Shown in pieces: positions 16,374 through 24,875 of a stretch of 64,000 bases of DNA. The DNA comes from Shimia haliotis. GTDB taxonomy: Bacteria > Pseudomonadota > Alphaproteobacteria > Rhodobacterales > Rhodobacteraceae. The first letter of the stretch is position 1, and each line of letters starts with the position of its first letter. The DNA lies in NCBI RefSeq assembly GCF_900114415.1, contig NZ_FOSZ01000009.1, positions 1 to 64,000 on the forward strand, in the 5' to 3' direction. The notes beneath the pieces are model-generated. The model did no database searches. It was not told where the DNA came from and was given only the letters and a program-made list of their open reading frames with translations. The position numbers were made by a program, and so were the translations under genes.

Positions 16374-17458
16374 GCCGCGTCGTGCATCAAAATCGCAGCT
16401 TCGCTTGAGCTCAAGTTGCGTCGGGCGTATGGACCATAGTCCTGCGGCGAGAATTCCAGTTCCGGAAGTTTTTCAAACAACCGCGCTCTGTCCTCGTCGG
16501 CCAAGGACGCCATAGACGCGCTTGCAGGATGGAAGCTCTCGCTTTCTACCCCATTGGCCCAGAGAATTTCATGGCCTGGCAAAAGCAGGTGCACATATGT
16601 CACCTCGCGCAAAGCGTGATCCACGGCCACGCTGGACCCGTTCACAAGATCGCGCGCGGCCACAAGCACTTCGTTTGAATTGAACAATGCGCGTGCCGCT
16701 GCGCCGCGCACCAGCATGCGATGATCTGGCGACACCAGAAGCTCTTCGTCAGGACGATCGATGCCCAGCGCACCCGCGCGAATGCGGATCGGGCGCAACT
16801 TCGGCATGGCAAACAGCCGTGCCCCCGTCATGCGCTTGCTGCCAATCCACTGCACTTCCTGAGCGCCATTGTCCCGCGTCTGCACACGGTCGCCTTCACG
16901 CAGGTCTTCAATCCGTCGCGGCCCTTCCGGCGTGGCAATCATCGTGCCGGGCGTGAAACAAATCACCCCAGCCTGCTTGCCCCCCGGCGCCCGCGTCTCA
17001 AGTGCTTCCATGGAATGATGCACCACCCAAAGCTCCCGCCCTTTGGGCGGCAACTCGTCAAGGAACATCAACAGCGGTGCGCTGCCGGGAACCTCGATCA
17101 CTGTTGCGGTATAACTCTGTGCTCCGTCCGTTACGACAAAGCCCCCTTCCATGAGTGGCTCTTCTACATCCAGATTTCCAAGGTCAACAGTTGCACCATC
17201 CCCGGTCACTGCTGCCCCTACCAGCCGACGCACCATGCGCGCCGCCCGTTTGCGAACGTTTGTCCCTTCTTCGCCCCTGTCGAGTCGCAACAGCGTTCCA
17301 GAGCCGTCCACTTGGACAGCGTCTCCAACCCACGACCACACCACGCCTGTTTCCAGCGTTTGTACCGGTGCGGCCCTAAGACCATCTACTTCTGTTTGCG
17401 ACCAGGAGATGACAAACGTGCCACGAAAGCCCGTTTTCATTGCCCGATAACCTGCCAT
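16370..17458 (-). CDS. Hint (Hedgehog/intein)-domain protein
   Basis: 362 residues. N-terminal part (about 1-160) is beta-rich and of unknown function. The Hint domain starts at Cys167 (CFTPGTMIATPEGPRRIEDL), continues with GDRVQTRDNGAQEVQWIGS, an SPDHRML block (B-block-like Asp-His) and a C-terminal VHLLLPGHEILWANGVESESF. Roseobacters have many such stand-alone Hint proteins, often as tails of repeat-rich secreted proteins. The typical C-terminal intein His-Asn is not evident, so self-splicing is unlikely; self-cleavage at Cys167 is possible. No signal peptide visible. The start could also be the ATG at 17440. Confidence 0.8.
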   Translation of the reverse strand: MAGYRAMKTGFRGTFVISWSQTEVDGLRAAPVQTLETGVVWSWVGDAVQVDGSGTLLRLDRGEEGTNVRKRAARMVRRLVGAAVTGDGATVDLGNLDVEEPLMEGGFVVTDGAQSYTATVIEVPGSAPLLMFLDELPPKGRELWVVHHSMEALETRAPGGKQAGVICFTPGTMIATPEGPRRIEDLREGDRVQTRDNGAQEVQWIGSKRMTGARLFAMPKLRPIRIRAGALGIDRPDEELLVSPDHRMLVRGAAARALFNSNEVLVAARDLVNGSSVAVDHALREVTYVHLLLPGHEILWANGVESESFHPASASMASLADEDRARLFEKLPELEFSPQDYGPYARRNLSSSEAAILMHDAA

Positions 17459-17549
17459 TTAACTTTTTTTATTACTCAAACGTTAACAAAGCAGATTCCG
17501 GCTGCATAGACCGAATTTTTAAAAAGTGAATGGCTGAGACTATTTAGCC

Positions 17550-18509
17550 TCAGAAGTTAAAGTCCAACTTCACTGCGCCGACCACTTGGTCTTCGCGTTG
17601 TGCCTCAAATTCCTTGCTCAACCAGCTCACGCCATAGAACACGTGATAGGCCTTGCCCCGCACATGCAGCCCCGCCCGCACGCGGCTTCTGGTGTCTGTC
17701 AGCGTATAGCCCCGACTCTCTGGCAGATAGACGCTATCAAACACCTTGGCCACGTCCGCTCCTGCCACAAAGGATACGCCTTTCTGGTGATTGCGCACGG
17801 CGCGATACCGGTGTCCTGTGACCCAGTCCCGAACCAGCAACTCCCCTTCGCCGAACTTGCCGAAGGTCACATCAAAGCCGGCGCGTGCGAGGGTTTCGTC
17901 ACCTGCGCGCACCTCCACAAAAGGCCGCAATTTACCGCGCCCGCCCAAATCCAGGTCGCGACCCACCTCGCCCACGAAGCGCGGAATCCACTGATCCCCG
18001 ATCTGATTTGCCCGCACCGCGTCAGATGGGCCATCAATCCCGATGATGTCATGTAAAGCACTTTGGAAATCGTCCAAGTGTGTCATCGGCCCAACCGCCA
18101 CGAGGTCGGCACCGACAACAAAATCCGATTTTCCGCGTTTGAAATGTGTATGCAGCCCCCAAAACAGGGATCCTGCCCATGCCCGATCGCCAGCAGCCGG
18201 CGCTACCAGACTTTCGGCCGACATAACCTCGCCCCCGAACCGAAACTCGATGATATCGCCAAACTCCGAAGGGGCCTCGCCCGACCAGCCGCGCCCCCAG
18301 ATTCGCGAAGTTGTATACGACCCACTGCGCCAGCGGTCATACCCGTCGCCGATAACATCGTTTACCAAAAGATTGCCAAACCCCAGCTGCACCCTTGTGT
18401 CCTGCACATCGGCCATTGCGTCTTCAGACGCAAACGCAGGAATGGCGGTGGTAGCGAGAGCGCCACAAATCAAAAGCGCTGCGCGCACGGCAGAGGTCAT
18501 TCGGCCCAT
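17550..18509 (-). CDS. LpxR-like (DUF2219) outer-membrane lipid A deacylase family protein
   Basis: 319 residues with a signal peptide (about 1-27, cleavage after AFA). The mature protein has alternating polar/hydrophobic beta strands and ends in Phe (LDFNF), the pattern of an outer-membrane beta-barrel. The segment NDVIGDGYDRWRSGSYTTSR resembles the ND...DR.YTNG start of LpxR/DUF2219 proteins, which remove the 3'-acyloxyacyl chain of lipid A. The usual Asn-Asp and Asp-Arg pairs are present. Enzymatic activity here is inferred. An alternative ATG three codons downstream (18500) is possible. Confidence 0.65.
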   Translation of the reverse strand: MGRMTSAVRAALLICGALATTAIPAFASEDAMADVQDTRVQLGFGNLLVNDVIGDGYDRWRSGSYTTSRIWGRGWSGEAPSEFGDIIEFRFGGEVMSAESLVAPAAGDRAWAGSLFWGLHTHFKRGKSDFVVGADLVAVGPMTHLDDFQSALHDIIGIDGPSDAVRANQIGDQWIPRFVGEVGRDLDLGGRGKLRPFVEVRAGDETLARAGFDVTFGKFGEGELLVRDWVTGHRYRAVRNHQKGVSFVAGADVAKVFDSVYLPESRGYTLTDTRSRVRAGLHVRGKAYHVFYGVSWLSKEFEAQREDQVVGAVKLDFNF

Positions 18510-18610
18510 AAATAGTGTCCTTGGTCATTCCCCCACCAAGCCTGCCCCTTGTAAACCACTCGTTAACCTTCGCACTAGTGCAAGGACGCCACACATCCGC
18601 GAAATGAGAC

Positions 18611-18638
18611 GGGGCGCACAGGTTTCCCTGCACGCCCC
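18611..18638 (-). terminator. Strong hairpin downstream of the proline-rich protein gene
   Basis: On the minus strand a continuous 12-bp stem (GGGGCGTGCAGG with CCTGTGCGCCCC, two G-T pairs) is capped by a GAAA tetraloop. It lies 20 bases after the stop at 18659. There is no clear T-run, so it may act as a transcript 3'-end protector as much as an intrinsic terminator. Confidence 0.5.
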
Positions 18639-18658
18639 GCACCATTCGTTGTTTGACC

Positions 18659-19870
18659 TCAATCGTCCGATTTTTCCTCATCGGCACTCTCGTCAGCGGC
18701 CTCCTGCTCCGGCTCATCCTCAGCGGAAGCTGCCTCCGTTGGCTCTGTTGTGGCCTCTTCGGCTGCGCCTTCCTCGGCCTCTGGATCGGGCGGCAGAATG
18801 CCAAGCAGGCGCGCGGTCGGCTCGTCGACCATGCCAGTTTGCTCTAGCTCATAGTCGTACTGCAGCCAAAGCAATGCGGTCTCGGTCGCGGTGCCAAACA
18901 CACCGTCCACCGTCCCCACGTCATAGCCATAGCCAACCAGAAGCGTCTGCAATTCGCGCACCGCAGGCCCGCTCGTCATCGGCGTGGTCAGCGCCAAGCC
19001 AATCATGGTCTGCGCCTGTTCTGCGGCCTCCTCTTCGGCAGGTGACACGATCTCATAGACCTGCGTGTCATCATAGTAAGTCGCGCGATACAAAACGCCG
19101 TCACAGAGATACAGCGTTTCGGTACCGTCCTTGACCTCCTCGCACTCCTTATCCGATGGCAGGGTCGCCACATAGACAAGTGTCGATCCCGCGACGACAG
19201 CCGTGAAATACCAGCCCCAGCTTGGATACCAATAGTGTGGACCCCAATGCCAATGCGGCGGGCGGTAACTGGGGGGCGGGTAATAGGGCGGACGCCAGCC
19301 TGGCGGACGGTGTCCCGGCGGACGCCATCCGGGCGGCTTGCCCGGGCCCGGTCCCGGGCCGGCAATCGGTGGACGCACCACCGGTGGACGCCCTCCAGGA
19401 GGCTTGGCGCCCGGCGGGCGCGCACCAGGCGGCCGGTTGCCTGGCGGACGCGCACCCGGAGGACGTTCTCCAGGCGGACGGGTGGACGGTGGACGATTGC
19501 CAGCACCCGGCAACGATGGACGTGTTGACGGGCGCTCCGGTCGTGCTACCGGCGTTTCCGGACGTGTCACCGGTTGGCTTGGTCGCGTTACAGGTTGGCT
19601 TGGACGTGCCACCGGTTTGCTGGGACGCGCAACAGGCTGCGTCGACGGACGCGATGGACGGGCCGGTCGCGCGGTCGGCGGCGAAATCGACGGACGCGTG
19701 CGCGATCCCCCGGGTCGTGCCATTGGCTGACGGCTGAACCCGCCCCGCGCTCCTGGACTAAAGGATTGAGCCCGCGCAAAATCCGGCCCCAAACGCCCGC
19801 CGACAAACGGCACAGGCGTCTGTGTCATCGCAACGGCAAACCCCAGACAGAACACAAAAAGACGTTTCAT
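18659..19870 (-). CDS. Secreted proline/arginine-rich protein with peptidoglycan-binding domain
   Basis: 403 residues from the ATG at 19870, set by GGAGGAGAATAAG just before it. Signal peptide about 1-22; residues 46-200 are low-complexity, first RPSxPVxRP-type units (about 68-118), then tandem RPPGxRPPGA units (about 126-198); Tyr/Trp/His-rich 198-222; a hydrophobic segment 220-238; a Cys pair 243/256; a PG_binding_1 domain (about 288-357: VRELQTLLVGYGYDVGTVDG and FGTATETALLWLQ); and an acidic tail (362-403). Likely spans or is anchored to the cell wall. Coupled to the upstream DUF2092 gene: its ribosome site lies inside the last codons of that gene. Confidence 0.75.
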   Translation of the reverse strand: MKRLFVFCLGFAVAMTQTPVPFVGGRLGPDFARAQSFSPGARGGFSRQPMARPGGSRTRPSISPPTARPARPSRPSTQPVARPSKPVARPSQPVTRPSQPVTRPETPVARPERPSTRPSLPGAGNRPPSTRPPGERPPGARPPGNRPPGARPPGAKPPGGRPPVVRPPIAGPGPGPGKPPGWRPPGHRPPGWRPPYYPPPSYRPPHWHWGPHYWYPSWGWYFTAVVAGSTLVYVATLPSDKECEEVKDGTETLYLCDGVLYRATYYDDTQVYEIVSPAEEEAAEQAQTMIGLALTTPMTSGPAVRELQTLLVGYGYDVGTVDGVFGTATETALLWLQYDYELEQTGMVDEPTARLLGILPPDPEAEEGAAEEATTEPTEAASAEDEPEQEAADESADEEKSDD

Positions 19871-19871
19871 C

Positions 19872-20648
19872 TTATTCTCCTCCGTCCTGCTTTTTGGGCC
19901 AAACCAGCCTTGTGACGTCCTCATCCGCAAAGAATGTGAATGAGTCCTCCGTCAAAACCGGCGCAAAATCCCAATCCGAGAAATAGGCCCGAAACTGTGG
20001 CCACCCCTGCGCATATGGGTTGGTTCCAACCAGCATCACCGGCACCGGATTGTCAGCCTCCGTGCTGATCCACATCTGCAAATCGCCATCGTAACTGGAC
20101 AAGGCAACGTGATGCACCTCAATGCCTGTCACGCGCTTCACGCCCAAATAGGCGGCGTCGGTCACGTCAGACAAAAACTCGTCGGAGAAATTCGAAACCA
20201 GCACCTGCCAGATCGGCAAACTCTCGCCATGCTCCTTCTGGATCACAGCCGCCAGATCCTCAAAGGGCCCAAAAAACGGCTTGTGCGCATAGGCATTTCC
20301 CTCCGGCAAAAACACCGTGAGACCGAGGCCGTCATAAAAATACTCTCGCAACCCGTCATCCTGCTCGGCGTAAGCATAGTATTTGTCCGGACGTGCCACC
20401 AAAGCGCGGCCACTGCGCAAATGGGTCAACTTTTCGCGCCCATCGATCACCTGATCAAATGACACAAACCAGTTCACGGCCATCGTTTCCTGAGCCGCCA
20501 TCGCCGCCGCAGACATTTCCACGACCTCAAGCGCGCGCGGGTCCAACCTTTGTCCATCGGGCGGCGGCGCACCCTCATCTGCCGCGCTTGCAGATGCGAT
20601 CGCAAAGGCAAAAACTGCGGCATTTCGGAATAGCTTTGCTAGAGACAT
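19872..20648 (-). CDS. DUF2092 predicted periplasmic protein
   Basis: 258 residues with a signal peptide (about 1-22). The remaining sequence (LRSGRALVARPDKYYAYAEQ, YDGLGLTVFLPEGNAYAH, YLGVKRVTGIEVHHVALSS, MWISTEADNPVPVMLVG) fits DUF2092, a LolA/LolB-like fold family of periplasmic proteins. It probably binds a lipid or other hydrophobic ligand, but the ligand is unknown. Its stop is one base from the next gene's ATG, so the two are translationally coupled and likely act together in the envelope. Confidence 0.7.
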   Translation of the reverse strand: MSLAKLFRNAAVFAFAIASASAADEGAPPPDGQRLDPRALEVVEMSAAAMAAQETMAVNWFVSFDQVIDGREKLTHLRSGRALVARPDKYYAYAEQDDGLREYFYDGLGLTVFLPEGNAYAHKPFFGPFEDLAAVIQKEHGESLPIWQVLVSNFSDEFLSDVTDAAYLGVKRVTGIEVHHVALSSYDGDLQMWISTEADNPVPVMLVGTNPYAQGWPQFRAYFSDWDFAPVLTEDSFTFFADEDVTRLVWPKKQDGGE

Positions 20649-20785
20649 GCATTCTCCTGAAATGGTCCAGAAGCCGTCAACCCTGTCCGCTGGCGACTCG
20701 CTGTGGTGAAAATCAATACTTTCACCCTAACGCCCGAAGCGCCCAAACCAAAACATCAATGAAATTTCAGATCAGGCCCGCGGCC

Positions 20786-21394
20786 TCAAAACAGTTTTTG
20801 CTCTCGCGCCAGCAAAGCCGCCTGAGTGCGATTGCCCGCGCCGATCTTGCGATAAAGGTTCTTCACATGCAGTTTGATCGTCGGTTCCGACAAATCCAGA
20901 TCCCGTGCGATCTCTTTGTTGGATTTGCCGTCCGTCAGCCCCCGAAGAACCTGCAACTCCCGCTTCGTCAACTTCTTGGCCAAGGGGTGGCTGGACTGTT
21001 CTGTTGGTGCAAGCAGATCAAGCGGCACAAATTGCTCGCCCGCCGCCATAAAACGCACAGCATTCACCAAAGACTTGGCGGGCAATGTTTTGGGCACGAA
21101 TCCGGCCGCTCCAGCCGCGATCGCTTCCTGCACAACCACTCTAGGCGCTTCTCCTGAAATCAACGCAACCCGCGGTGCACTTTTCAGCGCCATCATACGT
21201 GTCAGACCTTCAAGGCGGTTCATCCCCGGCATGTTGTAGTCCAGAAGCACCAAATCAAACGGACCTTGCGCCTCCACCGCAGTCATCGCGCCATCCAAAT
21301 CCGGCGCAGTCACGACGTCAATTCCCGCCGCCTGCACAAAGGCGACAAGAGTATCCCTCAGGAGGTCGTGATCATCTGCGATTAAAATTTGCAC
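20786..21394 (-). CDS. NarL/LuxR-type response regulator
   Basis: 202 residues. Receiver domain 1-115 with Asp7-Asp8, phospho-acceptor Asp52 (LVLLDYNMPGM) and Lys in VPKTLP; C-terminal LuxR HTH (about 138-200) with LTKRELQVLRGLTDGKSNKEIA and VKNLYRKIGAGNRTQAA. The molybdopterin-fold protein and a hybrid kinase with an Hpt domain are encoded divergently 0.3 kb away, so this is the obvious end point of that phosphorelay. A NarL-like inverted repeat lies in the shared intergenic region. Confidence 0.9.
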   Translation of the reverse strand: MQILIADDHDLLRDTLVAFVQAAGIDVVTAPDLDGAMTAVEAQGPFDLVLLDYNMPGMNRLEGLTRMMALKSAPRVALISGEAPRVVVQEAIAAGAAGFVPKTLPAKSLVNAVRFMAAGEQFVPLDLLAPTEQSSHPLAKKLTKRELQVLRGLTDGKSNKEIARDLDLSEPTIKLHVKNLYRKIGAGNRTQAALLAREQKLF

Positions 21395-21606
21395 AGATTC
21401 GGGTCCTTTTTTTGCGTCCTAGCACCTGCCCACGACCCTTCAAAGGTTCAAGGCAAGGTTTCCCTAACCTGACAAAGCACACCAATTACTTAATAACATG
21501 TCTAACCCACTGAGCAGGTTGCATTTGCCACATCGATTTTGGTGGCACTGAAATTACGGGCCGTCCTGAACTTACCTCACGTAAAAACAAAAACCTACCC
21601 TTACGG

Positions 21607-21624
21607 ATAGGTAACTATACCTAT
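21607..21624. promoter_or_regulatory. NarL-like inverted repeat, candidate operator of the response regulator
   Basis: Perfect inverted repeat ATAGGTA-ACTA-TACCTAT. Each arm, read as TACCTAT, matches the NarL-family heptamer TACYYMT. The spacing is 4 bases rather than the 2 of classic 7-2-7 sites. A partial third heptamer (CCTACCCTT) lies just upstream at about 21594-21602. It sits between the regulator gene (start 21394) and the molybdopterin-fold gene (start 21686), 62 bases before the latter, suggesting autoregulation. Confidence 0.5.
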
Positions 21625-21685
21625 GTTCAGTCCAGTTATCCTAACACATCTGCAATAGTTTTCTCAGCACACGGGAATTTTGGAC

Positions 21686-22207
21686 ATGACTTTTACAATT
21701 CGCATCGTTTTGTCCTTCGTTATTTGCCTGCTGCTACCACTCACGACGGCCAATGCGGCCGATGTCGTTACCGGAGAACCGACTGGCGACGTAATTCTGA
21801 CCGTGTCAGGCAAAATCAGCGCCAAGAACGCTGAGGACGCGGCTCAGTTCGACATCGAGATGCTGCGCGCTCTATCGGCGCAGCCGGTGTCGACTTCGAC
21901 CATATGGACTGAGGGAGTTCATGTGTTCACGGGTGTACCGCTGGCGTTGCTGCTTGATGAACTGGGGAGTTCAGGCAGCACGCTGCGGGCCTTGGCCATA
22001 AACGACTACGCGATTGAAGTTCCGGTGGCGGACATAGGTCCAGACTATCCGATTCTTGCTTACGAAATGAATGGCAAGCCGATGCACCGGCGCGACAAAG
22101 GCCCATTGTGGATTATCTACCCCTATGACGCGTCGCCGGATTTCCAAACCTCTCTCGTATATTCCCGCAGTGTTTGGCAACTCGACAGGATTGAGGTGCT
22201 CGATTAA
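21686..22207 (+). CDS. Exported molybdopterin-binding-fold (SUOX-like) protein
   Basis: 173 residues from the ATG at 21686 (GGGA 9 bases upstream; a TTG two codons earlier is too close to it). Signal peptide about 1-24. The rest resembles the oxidoreductase molybdopterin-binding fold: VSGKISAKNAEDAAQFDIEMLRAL, VHVFTGVPLALLLDEL, YEMNGKPMHRRDKGPLWIIYPYD. The mature part has no Cys, so the usual molybdenum Cys ligand is missing and it is probably a ligand-binding or sensing protein, not an oxidoreductase. It ends 51 bases before the hybrid kinase gene and is likely co-transcribed, so it may supply that kinase's signal. Confidence 0.75.
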   Translation: MTFTIRIVLSFVICLLLPLTTANAADVVTGEPTGDVILTVSGKISAKNAEDAAQFDIEMLRALSAQPVSTSTIWTEGVHVFTGVPLALLLDELGSSGSTLRALAINDYAIEVPVADIGPDYPILAYEMNGKPMHRRDKGPLWIIYPYDASPDFQTSLVYSRSVWQLDRIEVLD

Positions 22208-22258
22208 CCTGTTCTGTATGGTTGCGCGCACGTCAAAAACTCTTTCGGAGCCGAAGAG

Positions 22259-24847
22259 ATGACCTCTTCGGAACAGCAAACACCCGCCGAGTCTTCTCTG
22301 AACGCACAGCTTGCCACGGCAATGCCGAACCGGTCCCGCCGTGTAATCGGCTCCGCACTGGTCATCGCGGCTTTCCTCTTGTTCTCACTGACCGGCCTTT
22401 TGGGCTATCGCGTTGTCACCAATTTTAGCGGCGTGCAGCCTGAAGCCTCAGACAATGTCATGTGGTCCTTGTCTCAAGTCGAAGTGGATGCAAGCGATTT
22501 TAACAACGCGGTGAAAGAGGCCCTTCTCAATCCGGATATCGACTTCAACCGCCTGCGACTGCGGTTTGACATCTACTACAGCCGTGTAAACACGCTGCGA
22601 TCTTCGGCCCACTACCGCAAGGTGGACGCGATTCCCGCTTTTACGGCCTCTCTGAACCGAACCTGGGACGTTCTTCAGGGAACAATTCCCCTGATAGACG
22701 GCCCAGACCGCGCTCTCGCCGCCGCGTTGCCCGAACTTGACAGCCAAGGCGACGAGTTGAGGGAACATGCGCGTATCCTGTCCATCAGCGGCCTCAAATA
22801 CTTCGTGCAATCCGCTGACGACAATAGGGCCGCAATCTCGCGCATGCTGTTGCAATTGGCAGGCCTTGCCGTGCTCCTCTTTGCCACACTGACAGCTTTG
22901 GCTGTCTATGTTCTCACCATTTATCGCAAATCCCGCATGCGCGGCGTCGCTCTGGAACAAGCCAACAAACGAATGCAGACGATCCTGACCACATCGTTGG
23001 ACGGCGTCATCGTGACCGACATGAACGGGCGCGTTTTGGAATTCAACAAGGCCGCGGAACGGACATTTGGCTACAAATTCAGCGAGGTTCTGGGGCGGCC
23101 GATCATCGAAATGGTCTCACCGGACGACGCCCTTCAACATCACTTGTCTCACGCTGAACGTATCCAAAACCGCGAAACGGGAACCATCGAAGGCAAAGGC
23201 CGCGTGACCTTGCAGGCCAAACGTGCAAACGGTGAAATCTTCCCGATCGAGCTGTCGATTCAACGTGCAGACGACGGGCAGCAGGAACTGTTCATTGCCT
23301 TCCTGCACGACATATCCAAACGCGTCGCCGCCGAAAACGAACTCTTGGAAACCCGCGACCGTGCTCTTGCAGGCGAGCGCGCCAAAGCCGAGTTCCTCAC
23401 AGTCATGAGCCACGAAATCCGCACCCCCCTGAACGGATTGCTGGGCAACCTCACTCTGCTGCATGACACCCCCTTGTCCGATGACCAAACCCGCTACGTG
23501 CGCAACATGGACATTTCCGGTCGCGTGCTGATGCGCCACGTCGACAGCGTGCTGGACATCGCACGCTTCCAATCAGGTGCCCTCGAATTCGACATTGCCT
23601 GCACGGATCTGGGCCTGCTTCTGACTGAATTGATCAACAGTCAGATTGGCCAGGCAGAGCAACAGGGCACACAGCTTTGCTGGAATTGGGTCGGCACGCG
23701 CATGGAATGGGGGCGCACCGACCGCGCAGCGCTCGAACAAGTCCTGCTGAACCTGTTGGGCAACGCGATAAAATTCACGCCCCAAGGCTCGGTTGATGTG
23801 GAAATCGAACGACTGCCTGAGACCGAAGACAACAAGCCGGTTATCGAACTGCGCGTGATTGACACCGGCATCGGAATTTCCCCCGATGATCTGGACCATG
23901 TCTTTGACGATTTTGTCACCTCCGACACCTCTTTTGGCCGCGCCACTGGCGGCACCGGCCTTGGCCTTGGCATCACGCGTCGCATCGTCGAGGGGCTGGG
24001 CGGCACAATTGGCGTCGAAAGCACGCCGGGCGAAGGCTCAACCTTCTGGGTGCGCCTGCCGATGGAACAGGGCCGTGCACCAGGCACGACACCGACCGCC
24101 GACGCGCACAGGCCGATCGCCGACAAACTGACAGTGCTGCTGGTCGAGGACAACGACATCAACCGCGAAGTCGCCACCGCCCTCCTGCGTAAAGATGGCC
24201 ACACAGTGGTGTCCGCTCATGACGGACAAACCGGCGTCGAAAGCGCGGCAAACGCGCGGTTTGACCTGATACTGATGGATATTGCGATGCCCGGCATGGA
24301 CGGATTGCAAGCCACCCGCGCCATCCGCTGTGGAGATGGGGCCAGCCGCAACGTCCCGATCATCGCCTTGTCTGCCAACATCCTGCCTCAGGAGCGAGAG
24401 CGTTTCCTTGCGGCCGGTATGAACGGCTTCCTCCCCAAGCCCCTCAACATCGACGAAATGCGCGACGCCCTATTCAACCTGCCGGCCAGCCCGCAACGGA
24501 CAGACACGCAAATCATCAACACTGCCCAACTTTCGGCGAACCGCGCCGGCATGGGAGAAGAGGTCTTTCAGACCCTTGTTGAGCGCTTCCGCAGCGAAGT
24601 CGAGGCGCTGATCACGGAGGTTTCCTCACTTACAGGGGACAGCCTCGACACCATCGGCGCCCGCCTGCACACCGTCGCCGGCAGCGCGGCAATCTTTGGC
24701 GCCTCCCGTTTGCGGCACACCCTGCTTGCCGCCGAAAACAGCGCCAAGGCCCAAGACCGCACCGAAACCCGACGGCTGCTTGATGAATTGCCAGTAATCT
24801 GGAACGACACACGTGACAAGCTGACGTCTTTGGCACTCGCGGCCTAA
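22259..24847 (+). CDS. Hybrid sensor kinase with PAS, HisKA, HATPase, REC and Hpt domains
   Basis: 862 residues. Transmembrane helix about 30-52, periplasmic helical domain to about 195, second helix about 198-220, PAS (about 238-355), HisKA with FLTVMSHEIRTP (His385), HATPase_c (NLLGNAIKF about 498; DTGIGIS; GGTGLGLGI), receiver (about 623-740) with Asp674 (LILMDIAMPGM), and Hpt (about 760-855) with His804 in RLHTVAGSAAIFG. All four phosphorelay steps except the output regulator are in one protein; the LuxR-type regulator next door completes it. Ribosome site CGGAG before the ATG. Confidence 0.92.
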   Translation: MTSSEQQTPAESSLNAQLATAMPNRSRRVIGSALVIAAFLLFSLTGLLGYRVVTNFSGVQPEASDNVMWSLSQVEVDASDFNNAVKEALLNPDIDFNRLRLRFDIYYSRVNTLRSSAHYRKVDAIPAFTASLNRTWDVLQGTIPLIDGPDRALAAALPELDSQGDELREHARILSISGLKYFVQSADDNRAAISRMLLQLAGLAVLLFATLTALAVYVLTIYRKSRMRGVALEQANKRMQTILTTSLDGVIVTDMNGRVLEFNKAAERTFGYKFSEVLGRPIIEMVSPDDALQHHLSHAERIQNRETGTIEGKGRVTLQAKRANGEIFPIELSIQRADDGQQELFIAFLHDISKRVAAENELLETRDRALAGERAKAEFLTVMSHEIRTPLNGLLGNLTLLHDTPLSDDQTRYVRNMDISGRVLMRHVDSVLDIARFQSGALEFDIACTDLGLLLTELINSQIGQAEQQGTQLCWNWVGTRMEWGRTDRAALEQVLLNLLGNAIKFTPQGSVDVEIERLPETEDNKPVIELRVIDTGIGISPDDLDHVFDDFVTSDTSFGRATGGTGLGLGITRRIVEGLGGTIGVESTPGEGSTFWVRLPMEQGRAPGTTPTADAHRPIADKLTVLLVEDNDINREVATALLRKDGHTVVSAHDGQTGVESAANARFDLILMDIAMPGMDGLQATRAIRCGDGASRNVPIIALSANILPQERERFLAAGMNGFLPKPLNIDEMRDALFNLPASPQRTDTQIINTAQLSANRAGMGEEVFQTLVERFRSEVEALITEVSSLTGDSLDTIGARLHTVAGSAAIFGASRLRHTLLAAENSAKAQDRTETRRLLDELPVIWNDTRDKLTSLALAA

Positions 24848-24875
24848 AGCCGGAACTCGACGCCTACGCACCCCC

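Noticed and set aside
19222-19737. CRISPR-like or satellite array suggested by repeated GGACG/GGCGG units
   Set aside because: The repeats encode the Pro/Arg repeats of the minus-strand protein; unit length varies and there are no spacers. No CRISPR array was seen anywhere in the window.
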